The notes under the pieces were generated by a model. It had not been told where the DNA came from and did no database searches. It was given only the letters and a program-made list of their open reading frames with translations. 64,000 nt of DNA, taken from contig NZ_JANUDX010000012.1 of NCBI RefSeq assembly GCF_024810105.1, positions 62,001 through 126,000 of the forward strand, written 5' to 3'. Within the stretch, counting starts at the first letter, position 1; each line of letters starts with the position of its first letter. This DNA comes from Stenotrophomonas sp. BIGb0135 (GTDB lineage Bacteria > Pseudomonadota > Gammaproteobacteria > Xanthomonadales > Xanthomonadaceae). Positions 36,601 to 45,024 of the stretch are shown here, one piece after another. Both the position numbers and the translations under genes were made by a program.

Positions 36601-36834
36601 TCACTCGCCATCAACCCGACGCCGACGAACTCGCCGACCGGCTCGGTTAGATTCCCGCCATGCTAGGACCTCGCCGGCGATCCATGTGGCTGGCCGCATG
36701 GACACCCTCACGGGGAAGTCTGGCCTACACGCCACCGTTTCCAGGACGGTGCGCCCGGCAAGACCCAGCAGCTCACCTACGGCCTCTGCGTTGATGGCCC
36801 GAAGCTCAAAGGGCACTTGGCTTTGGTCGGACAT
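36601..36834 (-). CDS. AlpA-like / excisionase-type small regulator
   Basis: A 77-residue protein with features of AlpA-type HTH proteins: INAEAVGELLGLAGRTVLET (helix-turn-helix), then RPDFPVRVSMRPATWIAGEV and LAWRESNRA, where the R/FP...W...W pattern is typical of the family, and a basic C-terminus. The ATG at 36834 is favoured over 36840 by its distance from AGGGAG. AlpA proteins activate integrase or excision genes in phage and satellite elements. Confidence 0.7.
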   Translation of the reverse strand: MSDQSQVPFELRAINAEAVGELLGLAGRTVLETVACRPDFPVRVSMRPATWIAGEVLAWRESNRAGRRVRRRRVDGE

Positions 36835-37004
36835 GCTCATGGCTCCCTGAAAAGTACTTGGTACTGAAACTAGCTATGAGGATTCCCAACGATGTGAAAA
36901 CGCAAAAAAAGGAATCGAACCCCTTGCGCCGCAAGCGTATCGGCGCCGCTTGGCGTAATCCAAGGTCTACGTAGCCACCACGAGTGCGCACTTATGCGCC
37001 GCTC

Positions 37005-37370
37005 CTACAGCCTCGGATTAGGTATCGCGTCCAATCGTCTTTGTTGCTGCATCTCCGTGCGGCTGGGCTTGGGAGGTCGATCCTGCGCCACCAGCCGCGC
37101 TACAGCTTCCTTCATTGGCACGCCTTCCAGTACCCGGGCGGCACACCACCGCTCGGCGTAGCGCTTACCCTGGGCGATGCTAGCTGCTCGGACCTCCTTG
37201 TCTTCCCACAGCTTCCTGCAGGACAGGCGGACCCGGACACCTTTGGCATCTGGCTGAACGGCGGCGATCTCCCGGCCGTTCCGCCACAAGCCCCAGCGCT
37301 CGCCGTGCTGCACCCAGCCTTGACGCTGAGGGGCGGTCTTGAATCCGGTGAAGTTGCAGGGCGGCAGCAT
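37005..37370 (-). CDS. Hypothetical phage protein, basic (121 residues)
   Basis: No domain recognised. The N-terminal half is Trp/Gly-rich (GWVQHGERWGLWRNGREIAA) and the middle basic helix (KLWEDKEVRAASIAQGKRYA) leads to a proline/glutamine tail (RTEMQQQRRLDAIPNPRL). The frame is consistent with minus-strand phage genes to both sides. A nucleic-acid-binding role is possible from charge only. Confidence 0.55.
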   Translation of the reverse strand: MLPPCNFTGFKTAPQRQGWVQHGERWGLWRNGREIAAVQPDAKGVRVRLSCRKLWEDKEVRAASIAQGKRYAERWCAARVLEGVPMKEAVARLVAQDRPPKPSRTEMQQQRRLDAIPNPRL

Positions 37371-37394
37371 GTGCGCAGGATACGGACCGGGGTC

Positions 37395-37586
37395 TCAGAT
37401 TCCGCGACTGGCCTTGGTCTCCCGCAATCGATCCCGCTCTACCGAATCCGGGACGTCAGGCCCCGGATCCGGTAGTCGCAGGTTCCTAAGCGCCAGGCTC
37501 TCCCCTCGAACGGCTGCCGCCCTTGTTAGGCGACCCCGCGAACGCAGAACGGTCAAGCTGGACCTCGCCTCCCCCTTTTCCGTCAC
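37395..37586 (-). CDS. Possible small phage protein (63 residues, GTG start)
   Basis: A short frame starting at GTG 37586 with AGGAAG upstream; product TEKGEARSSLTVLRSRGRLT... Arg-rich, no domain. It overlaps the next frame (37486-37686) in a different phase by about 100 bp, so at most one may be real unless the pair is nested. Confidence 0.3.
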   Translation of the reverse strand: MTEKGEARSSLTVLRSRGRLTRAAAVRGESLALRNLRLPDPGPDVPDSVERDRLRETKASRGI

Positions 37587-37686
37587 TCTCTGGCTTCCTG
37601 AGCGGCGCTAGGATCGGCTCCCAGCGAGTGCCATAGGGGCCTTGCACCGCTACCGCACCGATGCATTTCAGTCCTTTCTTGTTCAT
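37486..37686 (-). CDS. Possible small phage protein (66 residues)
   Basis: ATG 37686 opens MNKKGLKCIGAVAVQGPYGT, followed by a Gly/Ser/Lys-rich tail. Its N-terminus looks like a folded strand pair, more protein-like than the overlapping frame. The ribosome site is weak (GAAAAAG). Function unknown. Confidence 0.4.
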   Translation of the reverse strand: MNKKGLKCIGAVAVQGPYGTRWEPILAPLRKPESDGKGGGEVQLDRSAFAGSPNKGGSRSRGEPGA

Positions 37687-37961
37687 CTTTTTCTGCTTGA
37701 TTGCGTCCCGACGGCCGGGGCCCAGAGAGCATGCGCCCTAAGGAAAGCCGCTATCTTGACCACTTTCCGATTCTAGGTGGCTGCCGGACCGGGCCTCTAT
37801 TCGTCGTCTTCCACGGCGGTGAACTTGTACACCTTGCGGAACAACGCCAAGGCGATGCTGAATCCGGTTACGAGTGACGTAACGCGTGACGTAACGGTGA
37901 CGTTAGGCCGCTGCTACGACGCGAGAAACGGTTTCAGAGCCGTCTGCGAACGGTTCCCCTG
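37687..37961. other. Intergenic region with three tandem 10-bp repeats
   Basis: No gene with a start is convincing. TGACGTAACG occurs at 37875-37884 and 37887-37896, with a variant TGACGTTAGG at 37898-37907, i.e. 11-12 bp periodicity. On the minus strand a start-less frame ending at 37797 (KVYKFTAVEDDE) runs through it. The repeats look like a multi-site operator for the genes to the left. Confidence 0.45.
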
Positions 37962-38435
37962 TCACCCACATGGCGACAAGGCCTGGATCGAGCGGCGGAT
38001 CGCAGCAGGGGTATCGACCTCAGGAACGGGCCTGCCAATAAAAGGCTGGGGATCTTTATCGATCTGGCCCTTCATATGGTCTATGACCTTATCCGGACTT
38101 AACCCTGGATCTACGCAGACCCTTTCCCCTCTCACTCGATATGGCTGTCCCGCCCGCATGGTGCTGGCCACAGCGACGACCATCCCCCTACAGAACTCGC
38201 CTATTACCTGGACGAACGTGATCTCAAGCGGTTTGGCACCCACCATCTCCGTAGGCACGTCTCGTATGGACTGACAAGCGTCAACGAAGGCGATTGCGCT
38301 GACAATGGCGCCTAGTTCTTCGGCGCTTACCTCGTCACCCTGAGGGGGCTCCTCCGACAGCGGTTGTGATGCCGCTTGGACGGCCCCAGTGGCGATTAGC
38401 AAAAGGCCAGCTATCAAGACTATCGATGGGCGCAC
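37962..38435 (-). CDS. Secreted Rap1a/Tai-like protein
   Basis: A 157-residue exported protein. GTG 38435 (SD AGGAAA) opens a signal peptide RPSIVLIAGLLLIATGAVQA. The mature part resembles the Rap1a/Tai immunity fold: FCRGMVVAVASTMRAG, ERVCVDPGLSPDKVIDHMKG and RRSIQALSPCG give the family pattern of a helix with Cys, a C-x-P-x-G segment and a terminal PC. Rap1a proteins neutralise periplasmic type VI effectors such as Ssp1. In a phage element it may be cargo. Assignment is from pattern, not alignment. Confidence 0.6.
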   Translation of the reverse strand: MRPSIVLIAGLLLIATGAVQAASQPLSEEPPQGDEVSAEELGAIVSAIAFVDACQSIRDVPTEMVGAKPLEITFVQVIGEFCRGMVVAVASTMRAGQPYRVRGERVCVDPGLSPDKVIDHMKGQIDKDPQPFIGRPVPEVDTPAAIRRSIQALSPCG

Positions 38436-38599
38436 GGAATTTCCTGAAAGACACAGCGGGCGGCGTCGCAGTGACGTAGCTGGATACGTCCCAGAGTGGC
38501 CATGCAAGCGTGGCGATTCTGCGAAAGCGTGTCGCTCCGTTAGGCGATAGGCATTGGAACGTCACGGCTAGCAAGGTTGTGTAGTCTTTAGGGCAGGCT

Positions 38600-39166
38600 T
38601 CAATCACCCGACTCAACAAGCCTCACTTCGTTCGGTGTAACCGTGACAGATAGGAAGCCTAGTTGGTCAGGCCTCAAGCCAGGCAGGCTTGTTGACATCT
38701 TGTTCCACGAAGCCGCGCGAATAGGGTTTGCTATCTTTGTTTTGATCGTACGCGTCTTATCTGCCCAGTCTGGAGAGCCATCGAATCTGACGTTGTAACC
38801 GATCTCCGCTTCGGCACCGGCAAAGGTGGCCGCCGACAGATTTCCTATTTTCAAGACAATTTCGGCACCGTCGGCCTTGGGCGACACGCTCGACATTGAC
38901 ACAAGCAAGATTCCCAGTTCGGTGTGCACAACACCGTAGCCACCGTCACCGGATGGATCGAGATACGCCTTCCCGTCCCGCTCGCGCTGCAACTGCGAGG
39001 CCAAGCGAGTCTCGAAGCTTTTTGACTGCCCCTCCAACTCCGTGATTCGTCTTTCAGCTTCGCTGAGCTTAGCCTCAATCTCAGCGCTGTCCCCAGCCCC
39101 ACTTAAGCAGCCAGCGAGTCCCAGTATCAGCAACGTTCCGCCCAAAGCTTGGCAATGTCTGATCAC
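38600..39166 (-). CDS. Phage-encoded DUF3251-like lipoprotein with coiled coil
   Basis: A 188-residue lipoprotein. GTG 39166, preceded by AGGAGAAG, gives a signal RHCQALGGTLLILGLAGC with lipobox LAGC. A coiled coil follows (EIEAKLSEAERRITELEGQS, about 30-55), then a beta domain (GGYGVVHTELGILLVSMSSV, ADGAEIVLKIGNLSAATFAG) that resembles DUF3251 of YgdB/YgdR-type lipoproteins. It is located with another secreted protein, suggesting an envelope-modifying cargo cluster, perhaps superinfection exclusion; that is speculation. Confidence 0.65.
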   Translation of the reverse strand: MIRHCQALGGTLLILGLAGCLSGAGDSAEIEAKLSEAERRITELEGQSKSFETRLASQLQRERDGKAYLDPSGDGGYGVVHTELGILLVSMSSVSPKADGAEIVLKIGNLSAATFAGAEAEIGYNVRFDGSPDWADKTRTIKTKIANPIRAASWNKMSTSLPGLRPDQLGFLSVTVTPNEVRLVESGD

Positions 39167-39235
39167 GCGCTTCTCCTGCGATGCCAGCAAAGGCTAAGAA
39201 AACCTACTTTTTAACACCCCCCCACACGACAGGCC

Positions 39236-40285
39236 TTATAGAAGCGATATTTTACCCTGCACCGAGTAGCGCCTCAGCACTCTAAGCCTTCTGTAATAGG
39301 CAAGCAGCATTCTCAACTGCGTCAACGGATCAAGCCCTAAGCCTTGGAACTCGTTTTTGTAGCGGTCCCAATTAACGATATCGAAATACTCATCAACGAA
39401 CCCTGAAAGGGCCTTGCTTTGCATCGGCGTCAAGCGATGGGAGGCCGATCCCCCATCCGAATCGAATCCGCTCAGTTGCTCCTTTCGGAAGTACACGTAG
39501 ATATCCGAATAGAGCTTTTCGGATTTCCGATAGCTTTCGATGGGCACAATTTGCTGACAGGTACGTGCAATATCAGCTGCGAACTCCTTCAGCAGCTCCA
39601 ACTCGATATGACCTGGTGAGGCGTAGTGCAACTCAAGCACACGCGCCCGATGAATAGATGGGGTAACCCCACGGAGGCCAGTGAAGATGTTGACAGCGTT
39701 GATTCCACCCTTCCAGGATGTCAAGAACCGATTGAGCGTGGTGCGCACTGCCGGGCGGCCCAAGTTCCCCAGCCCGTAATGGAAGGAGTAGAGCTGCTGA
39801 TAAACACGAGGCACTGTGGCGATGTCATCAATGTAGAGCTCCCCATCGAGGGCAATTCTGTACTTTCCTACGTCGGCAGACGCCAACTGGAGCGCTGCTT
39901 CGGTCGCAATACTCTCGTAAAGAAATGAGTCTTGGTCAGGCATGTACTCCGCCAAGAGTTTGGATGGCACTATCGTTCTCGCGTTCTTCCTTTGAGCCTG
40001 CTTTGTTGCCTCGAAGACTAGAAGCAGTTCCGCCTTATCGATGATGGCTCTAAGAGAAAGCCTTGCCTCCAAATACTGGGCGAGGTCACCCCGGCCTACG
40101 GGTGTGACCACCCATCTGTTGTGACGGGAATCAGCGTCTACCCAGAAGAAGATGAAGTCGTCGTCGTCCTTTTTAAACAGACTCACGAGCGGGCCGTCGT
40201 AGAACACCAGATCGGCGTTCCAAGTGAAGTTCAACTTCTCATTCTTCGGAATGAGAACCCCCGGAAGGACCGGTAATCTGCTCAT
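39236..40285 (-). CDS. Unknown protein B of a coupled two-gene cargo module
   Basis: A 349-residue soluble protein, AT-rich. The N-terminal part is beta-rich (LVFYDGPLVSLFKKDDDDFI, FFWVDADSRHNRWVVTPVGR), followed by helical regions (SLRAIIDKAELLLVFEATKQ) and a C-terminal helical domain to RRYSVQGKISLL. From memory the first segment recalls an uncharacterised bacterial family found next to small partner genes, but no name can be given safely. Its ATG overlaps the TGA of gene A (40282-40285), so they are translationally coupled. Start at 40285 replaces longer frames running into gene A. Confidence 0.7.
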   Translation of the reverse strand: MSRLPVLPGVLIPKNEKLNFTWNADLVFYDGPLVSLFKKDDDDFIFFWVDADSRHNRWVVTPVGRGDLAQYLEARLSLRAIIDKAELLLVFEATKQAQRKNARTIVPSKLLAEYMPDQDSFLYESIATEAALQLASADVGKYRIALDGELYIDDIATVPRVYQQLYSFHYGLGNLGRPAVRTTLNRFLTSWKGGINAVNIFTGLRGVTPSIHRARVLELHYASPGHIELELLKEFAADIARTCQQIVPIESYRKSEKLYSDIYVYFRKEQLSGFDSDGGSASHRLTPMQSKALSGFVDEYFDIVNWDRYKNEFQGLGLDPLTQLRMLLAYYRRLRVLRRYSVQGKISLL

Positions 40286-40713
40286 GGGATTTGTCCATGG
40301 AGCTGAAAGACCGATTTCACATTGACCCCTTTCATTGAGAAAAATGTGAAATGGCCATTTTGGCTTGATGGCAGCGTCGTGGCCCCATGTGCCGGCATCA
40401 GATTCGCGACCGCAAGATGGTCGCCGATAAGCGAGCGGGCCTTCTTGACCGTTTTTTCTAGAGCATGGAATGCCGAGATCCCATGTGCCTCCGTGTCGAA
40501 GACTGAAAGCCCCCAAGACAAGCACAGCTGCGACGAAGAGTTGAGCTGGTGCAACCTCTTCGGGTTTCGCTCTGCCAGTGGTAAGAAGCAGTCGTCCGTC
40601 ATTGGATTCCGCACCCAACGCCATGCAGTCGCTTGCTTGCTTAGCGCGGAAACTGGAGGGCACGCAGCCCCGGGCGCCGAGCATTCATCCAGCGACTTCT
40701 GATACTGGTACAT
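40282..40713 (-). CDS. Unknown protein A of a coupled two-gene cargo module
   Basis: A 143-residue protein starting at ATG 40713, which has GGAG five bases upstream. Segments: SKQATAWRWVRNPMTDDCFL, CLSWGLSVFDTEAHGISAFH and HGATTLPSSQNGHFTFF with a conserved-looking W/G/H pattern. No domain recognised. GTG 40773 would extend it without a ribosome site. AT-rich compared with the phage genes on its right. Gene B follows with a 4-bp overlap, typical of toxin-antitoxin, immunity or defence pairs, though nothing shows which. Confidence 0.65.
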   Translation of the reverse strand: MYQYQKSLDECSAPGAACPPVSALSKQATAWRWVRNPMTDDCFLPLAERNPKRLHQLNSSSQLCLSWGLSVFDTEAHGISAFHALEKTVKKARSLIGDHLAVANLMPAHGATTLPSSQNGHFTFFSMKGVNVKSVFQLHGQIP

Positions 40714-40806
40714 AGGAGCTCCATTCCTCACGTGGGCGTAGCTTCCATATCCTTGCACCACGCTGTCAAGCACCCGGCGCCGGCAAGCCCATGCCCCAAA
40801 TCGGGT

Positions 40807-41115
40807 TCACTGGATGGAGTAGACGGCCTGTAATGAATGGTAGGCGTCCACGTGAGCCACCCACCGGTCGTTTGTGAAGACGCTCACCAGCCCGCAGGCG
40901 CAGTCCCGACCTACGGCCTTGGGGCAGGCAGGGTCGTGGAGGTCGAAGGCCCGCCAGGGTTGTCCTATGGCCTGCCGCGCGACCTCTAGGCGCCCTTCAA
41001 AGTCCTCAGGCAGGCACTGCCGTTCGGCGGCATAGATCACGTAGGTGACCCCGTCCCAGGGCTCCACTGAGCTATCCGTATCTACAGTAGAGATTGGCTC
41101 TTGGTCGTCAGTCAC
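40807..41115 (-). CDS. Hypothetical phage protein (102 residues)
   Basis: Starts at GTG 41115 with GGAGG six bases upstream and overlaps the end of the DUF5681 gene (stop at 41108). Acidic N-terminus (TDDQEPISTVDTDSSVEPWD) then GVTYVIYAAERQCLPEDFEG and a Cys cluster (HDPACPKAVGRDCACGL). Three to four cysteines could bind a metal. Not recognised; position and coupling suggest a phage morphogenesis-region gene. Confidence 0.6.
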   Translation of the reverse strand: MTDDQEPISTVDTDSSVEPWDGVTYVIYAAERQCLPEDFEGRLEVARQAIGQPWRAFDLHDPACPKAVGRDCACGLVSVFTNDRWVAHVDAYHSLQAVYSIQ

Positions 41116-41401
41116 GGTCGGCCTCCGGTTCAGCATCCGCCGTCATAGCCACCAGTTGCACCGTGATCTTCTGGATGGGCACAGAATCAGGATCAACCCC
41201 CACCGACTGCACTGGCTTGCCGAAGCCGCGATCCAGCAGCGCCTCACAGGCCGCCCGGGCGAGGGAAAGGTTGTCCCCCCGCATGATCTCCACCAGGCGC
41301 TCAATAGCCTCTCGGCCGTGTCCCCGGGCCAGCTCCCGGACCTCGAAATCCACCTTGGGTCGCCCGCTGGGGTTGCCCGATTGCCCTGGAACGAATGGCA
41401 T
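41108..41401 (-). CDS. DUF5681 phage protein (terminase-associated type)
   Basis: A 97-residue protein with the DUF5681 signature at its N-terminus, PFVPGQSGNPSGRPK, followed by a helical region (VRELARGHGREAIERLVEIM, LARAACEALLDRGFGKP). Such proteins are common in phage genomes, often near the terminase, and are thought to be DNA-packaging related. Start 41401 is chosen at the motif. No large terminase follows, which is notable. Confidence 0.75.
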   Translation of the reverse strand: MPFVPGQSGNPSGRPKVDFEVRELARGHGREAIERLVEIMRGDNLSLARAACEALLDRGFGKPVQSVGVDPDSVPIQKITVQLVAMTADAEPEADRD

Positions 41402-41406
41402 AGCTC

Positions 41407-41649
41407 TCACCTATTGTTTTCATCTGTTACCAATGCAAAACCCTGCTTGCGGAACGTCTTGTATGCGGCGTCGAACCCAACCGCTTGAACGTGCCTTTGG
41501 AGGTAATTGCCCGCCATCTCGGTGAGGTCAAGCCCTCCGAAGTGAACCCGCCTTCCTGCATTGGCTTGAAGCAACACAGCAGCGATTCCTCGCACTGCCG
41601 CAGGGCTCAGCGCCTCACCAGATCCTGCAGCCTTCGACTTCTCCTGCAT
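41407..41649 (-). CDS. Hypothetical phage protein (80 residues)
   Basis: Small protein QEKSKAAGSGEALSPAAVRG..., with helix VRGIAAVLLQANAGRRVHFG and AAYKTFRKQGFALVTDENN. It overlaps the upstream end of the DUF5681 frame by a few bases and lies 12 bp from the next gene, so it is in the same operon. No function recognised. Confidence 0.6.
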   Translation of the reverse strand: MQEKSKAAGSGEALSPAAVRGIAAVLLQANAGRRVHFGGLDLTEMAGNYLQRHVQAVGFDAAYKTFRKQGFALVTDENNR

Positions 41650-41661
41650 GCCCCTACCCCC

Positions 41662-42369
41662 TCAGGTCGCCCGGGTGTACTTCTCGGGATCGCCCTGGAA
41701 CTTGCCCAGGATCTCTCCGGTGTTCAGTGCGTTAACCCAGCCGGCAGCGGAACCACCGGCACGGGTAAGGCCAGCCCTAGAGCCAGCCGAGGCAGCTGGA
41801 GATCTCGCCCCACCCGCTCCGCCGCTCAGGAAGCCGCCTACGTTGTTTCCAAAGCCGCCTAGTGATCCGGGCGTGGGCTGCTGGGCAATGAGCTGCTTGC
41901 CCCACCCACTCGTGGGCGACCAGTTGGTGAACGACCCCGGGCGCATGAAGCCCTGATTGCCAAAGTTGTTGGCCGAGCCAGCGCCTTGCAAGTAGCCAGC
42001 CCAATCTCCACCGGGGGACTGAGCGCCGAGGCCGAGGTTGGCGATAGTGGGCGGCGTGGCCGAAGGAGCAGCGAATTCGCCTCGAGTGATTTGGGGGGCG
42101 CGCCAGTCCATAGGGATTGGAATCGACTCCGCCTGCACAAACCCGGGGTCTTTCCCGTACCTATCAACCATCTTGCTGATGCCCCTGCCCGCTATCGCTC
42201 CGATTAGCGGGCCGCCAAAGGCACCAATCACCGTCTGCGCCGCGCGACCAATAAGCCCCGGCATCACGTTCCGGTATTGCCCCGTCCGTGGGTCATAGTT
42301 GTTCGAGCCCGACAGGAATCGCTCCCCGACCCTGCCGGTCGTCCGGCCCAAAAAGTTGCGTTGTGCCAC
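41662..42369 (-). CDS. Gly/Ala-rich phage virion-associated protein
   Basis: A 235-residue low-complexity protein. It starts AQRNFLGRTTGRVGERFLSG, then has a glycine-zipper-like hydrophobic region (VIGAFGGPLIGAIAGRGI, about 47-64) and long Gly/Ser/Asn stretches. Glycine-zipper segments and position next to ejection proteins fit a DNA-ejection or tail-tube accessory protein. It is upstream of DUF5681 and downstream of the large ejection gene on the same strand. Confidence 0.55.
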   Translation of the reverse strand: MAQRNFLGRTTGRVGERFLSGSNNYDPRTGQYRNVMPGLIGRAAQTVIGAFGGPLIGAIAGRGISKMVDRYGKDPGFVQAESIPIPMDWRAPQITRGEFAAPSATPPTIANLGLGAQSPGGDWAGYLQGAGSANNFGNQGFMRPGSFTNWSPTSGWGKQLIAQQPTPGSLGGFGNNVGGFLSGGAGGARSPAASAGSRAGLTRAGGSAAGWVNALNTGEILGKFQGDPEKYTRAT

Positions 42370-42473
42370 ATGCCTCTCCTAGGGCTATTGGTTTAGCCCA
42401 TTCATTTATTGGTGAGATTTCGTCGCCCGGGGCGGGTGTATGCTGGCGTCGCCAACCCTTGGGACCGACTGCA

Positions 42474-42653
42474 ATGGATGCTTGGAAGAACACCCAGTAC
42501 CCCCTGTCCCAGTCGTGGGAGGAGAGGGCTACATCTGACGACCGCAAAGATGCCCGTTACGGGTTCGCCTTCGTGTCGCTGGTTGTTGCTATTCCCGTCC
42601 TGCTCATCGCATTGGTAGTGCTTGTCTACGCGGGGTTTGCTGTCGCTTCATAG
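42474..42653 (+). CDS. Possible small membrane protein, antisense to the ejection gene end
   Basis: A 59-residue plus-strand frame: hydrophilic MDAWKNTQYPLSQSWEERAT then one long transmembrane helix (FAFVSLVVAIPVLLIALVVL). It overlaps the last 50 bp of the ejection protein gene on the other strand and is the only plus-strand gene candidate in the phage block. Single-helix proteins with this topology occur as phage cargo or superinfection-exclusion factors. Could be chance. Confidence 0.45.
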   Translation: MDAWKNTQYPLSQSWEERATSDDRKDARYGFAFVSLVVAIPVLLIALVVLVYAGFAVAS

Positions 42654-45024
42654 CCTCGAGCTGATCTGCCAGCTCGGCTACGTCGTCGTTGTCTTCTGAC
42701 TCGGCGACATGCCGCAACATCTTAGTCTGAGCGACCAATTCACCGACTGGCTTCTCCCCGTTCTTCGCCACCCAGCGCACAAAGCCAGGGCTGGTCATGA
42801 GTCGGCCCAGACCGTTGAATGCCGCGGCCAATGAAGCCGAACCAGCTACGATTCCGGCCCCCAGGAGCGGACTACCGGACATCGCTGCAGTTGCCGCGCT
42901 ACTCGCCGTACCCGCCGACTGGGTGATGAGCGAGATGAGCCGACCCGTGCCAGACGGGTTGCGGAACACTGCGCTTCCCTGCCGGATTTTCTCTGTCATC
43001 CGCGCGATCTTGTCCATATCCTGGCGGAAGCCCATTCCGTGGCGGTCAAACAACACCCGCTTGGCCTCCGGGCTCATGTTTGCCCAGTTGGTCAAGAACG
43101 TCTCCATGCTGAAAACGTCGTTGTCGGCGTTCTGCTGGCTGCCCGTCGCCCGGCCCATTCGGCGGATAAACGACGCTGACACCTCCCGCTGCGCCTCCTT
43201 GGGAAGCGACTGCATGACCGCGTGCAGCGTGGTGGCGCCTTCCTTCGTGTTGCCAAATGCCGCCTTGTAAACGGCTTCCGGCCCCCCGCTCTTGTCCACC
43301 ACGTGGGCAATGGAGTCGATGCGGTTGCTTCGGGCAGCGTAGTAGGCGTTTGCGCGCTTCCAAGCCTGCCGGGCTTCCGGGGTGGTCGCGGCGGCCTCCA
43401 TATCGCGTGTCAGCGCACCGTAGAGCGCCTTCCACTTGTCCCGAGGCACATTGTCCGCCAGGGAGTAGTTGTCTAGCTCCTTCCCCACGACCGTCCGCAG
43501 CTTGGTCAGGGCTTGATACGGGATCTGGTTGTCCGCCATCCCTGCGATTGCGGTCTTAACCTGTTCGTCAATCTGCTGAGGACTCGCGACCGGTTGTGAG
43601 GCACGCATCCCCAGTGTCTGGAGGCGCGTGTTCTCCGCCCTGGCCTGCTGTGCTTGGGCATTCAACTGCTGCCTGAGCTCATCTGCCTGCTGGCGCACCT
43701 CAGGCCGCTGCAGAGCCGCCTCCGCACCGCCGATATCCTTTCCCAAGGCAGCCTCAATGCCCTGGATCCTGGCGTTCTGGAAGAGCTTTGCAACATTGGG
43801 CGCACCTTCGATGGAGGCGTTAAGATCGGATAGCGCCTGCTTGGTGTTCTCTACGGGCACTCGCGCGCCAGGGGCGATCTGCTTCGAAACCCGGTCGTAA
43901 AGCTCCTCCGCCTTCTTTGCGGTCTTGGGTACGAACGCTACGGGAGACTTGCCCTCAACACCTTCCAAGATGGTGCGGCCCGCCTGCTCAGGGCTCATTG
44001 GTCGGCCACGCGGAGACAGCCCCACTGCGTACTGTTCGACCGCCTGTCCTGTTGCGGCGGACTGCTTAGCACCAAGCTGGGCAATGGGGCCCGCACCGCC
44101 CGGGACGTTCCCCAGCATCGTTTCGACGGCCTGGGGGAAGCGACCACCAGTAGCCTGCCCCACGCTAGGAGTTGCGCCAACGGCTGCGAAGTCCCCCACG
44201 GTCTGCTGAATGTCTGCAGAGGTGACCGGCGCGCCAACCGCGTTCCTCCCCCTCAGTGCTCCTCGCGTCCCTTGGGCCACAGCAGCCGGCACGATGCCGC
44301 CGCGCATGCCCGGAACGAGTGCTGCGAGCGTGCCAGGCGCGAACCCGGCCGCAAGGCCAGCCGCCACTTGAGCGCTAGGTCCGCCGCCAGCCTCTTTAAC
44401 CCCCGAGCTTGCCAGCGTCCCGGTGGTGGTCGCTGCCGTCTGGAGGATGGGGTTTGCAGCGAAGAACTGCCCGGTCCGCTGTACAAGACCACGCCCTGCG
44501 CTCGCCAAGCCACCCGCCCCCAACGTCAAGGCAGTGCCGGTCAGGCCCTCGCCGACGTCCCCCATAACGCGGTCGCCCGACGTCTGCGCCTGGGGGAGGC
44601 CGAGGGTATTGGCAAATGCCTGCGCTTCCTCGCGATACGGCCGCGCCTCCTGCAACCCAACGGCCCTCGCGATGGGATTGGCGATGTAGTTGTTGAAGGC
44701 GTCGCCGCCAGCGGCCCCGATTAGACTTCCAGCGCCCTGTATCGCCGAACGCACGCCGAACGCCGCGTCGCGGCCAACGCCATACGTCCAGCCATCGGGC
44801 GCGACCTTCTGCGCCGTGGAGTCAACAGTAGCCGTTACACCGCTGAAGTCAGGCCGCTGCGCCTGCACGGCAGGAAGGTCAGTGATCGGCATCTCACTGT
44901 CAGCCGAGCCAGCCTGAGCCGCGTAGTTGGCCCACGGGCCTTTGCTCGTGCCTTGGTCGGGCTGGCCTTGAGGTGACGCGGCAACTTCCGCTTCCTGCTG
45001 GTACTTTTCCCACGGACCTGCCAT
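42604..45024 (-). CDS. Phage DNA-ejection (internal virion) protein
   Basis: An 806-residue protein of the podovirus internal-virion type. ATG 45024 opens AGPWEKYQQEAEV and the motif recurs as GPWANYAAQ within 35 residues, a repeat typical of such proteins. A hydrophobic Gly/Ala-rich section (about 85-270) could line an ejection channel, followed by long helices (about 370-510 with EVRQQADELRQQLNAQAQQA) and a helical C-terminus. The TGATG junction with the upstream gene couples translation. Expected role: form the conduit through the cell envelope with the transglycosylase protein. Confidence 0.75.
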   Translation of the reverse strand: MAGPWEKYQQEAEVAASPQGQPDQGTSKGPWANYAAQAGSADSEMPITDLPAVQAQRPDFSGVTATVDSTAQKVAPDGWTYGVGRDAAFGVRSAIQGAGSLIGAAGGDAFNNYIANPIARAVGLQEARPYREEAQAFANTLGLPQAQTSGDRVMGDVGEGLTGTALTLGAGGLASAGRGLVQRTGQFFAANPILQTAATTTGTLASSGVKEAGGGPSAQVAAGLAAGFAPGTLAALVPGMRGGIVPAAVAQGTRGALRGRNAVGAPVTSADIQQTVGDFAAVGATPSVGQATGGRFPQAVETMLGNVPGGAGPIAQLGAKQSAATGQAVEQYAVGLSPRGRPMSPEQAGRTILEGVEGKSPVAFVPKTAKKAEELYDRVSKQIAPGARVPVENTKQALSDLNASIEGAPNVAKLFQNARIQGIEAALGKDIGGAEAALQRPEVRQQADELRQQLNAQAQQARAENTRLQTLGMRASQPVASPQQIDEQVKTAIAGMADNQIPYQALTKLRTVVGKELDNYSLADNVPRDKWKALYGALTRDMEAAATTPEARQAWKRANAYYAARSNRIDSIAHVVDKSGGPEAVYKAAFGNTKEGATTLHAVMQSLPKEAQREVSASFIRRMGRATGSQQNADNDVFSMETFLTNWANMSPEAKRVLFDRHGMGFRQDMDKIARMTEKIRQGSAVFRNPSGTGRLISLITQSAGTASSAATAAMSGSPLLGAGIVAGSASLAAAFNGLGRLMTSPGFVRWVAKNGEKPVGELVAQTKMLRHVAESEDNDDVAELADQLEAMKRQQTPRRQALPMR

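Noticed and set aside
36898..36985. tRNA-like sequence on the minus strand (GGTTCGATTCC T-loop, flanking stems)
   Set aside because: The T-arm motif is good, but no matching 5' acceptor strand, D-arm or 7-base anticodon loop exists; probably chance or a relic.
37777..38274. 165-residue plus-strand frame
   Set aside because: Opposite the Rap1a-like gene, which has a signal peptide and family pattern; this frame has none.
40741..40769. TTGACA -35 upstream of cargo gene A
   Set aside because: Perfect -35 hexamer on the minus strand (40769-40764), but no -10 at acceptable spacing.
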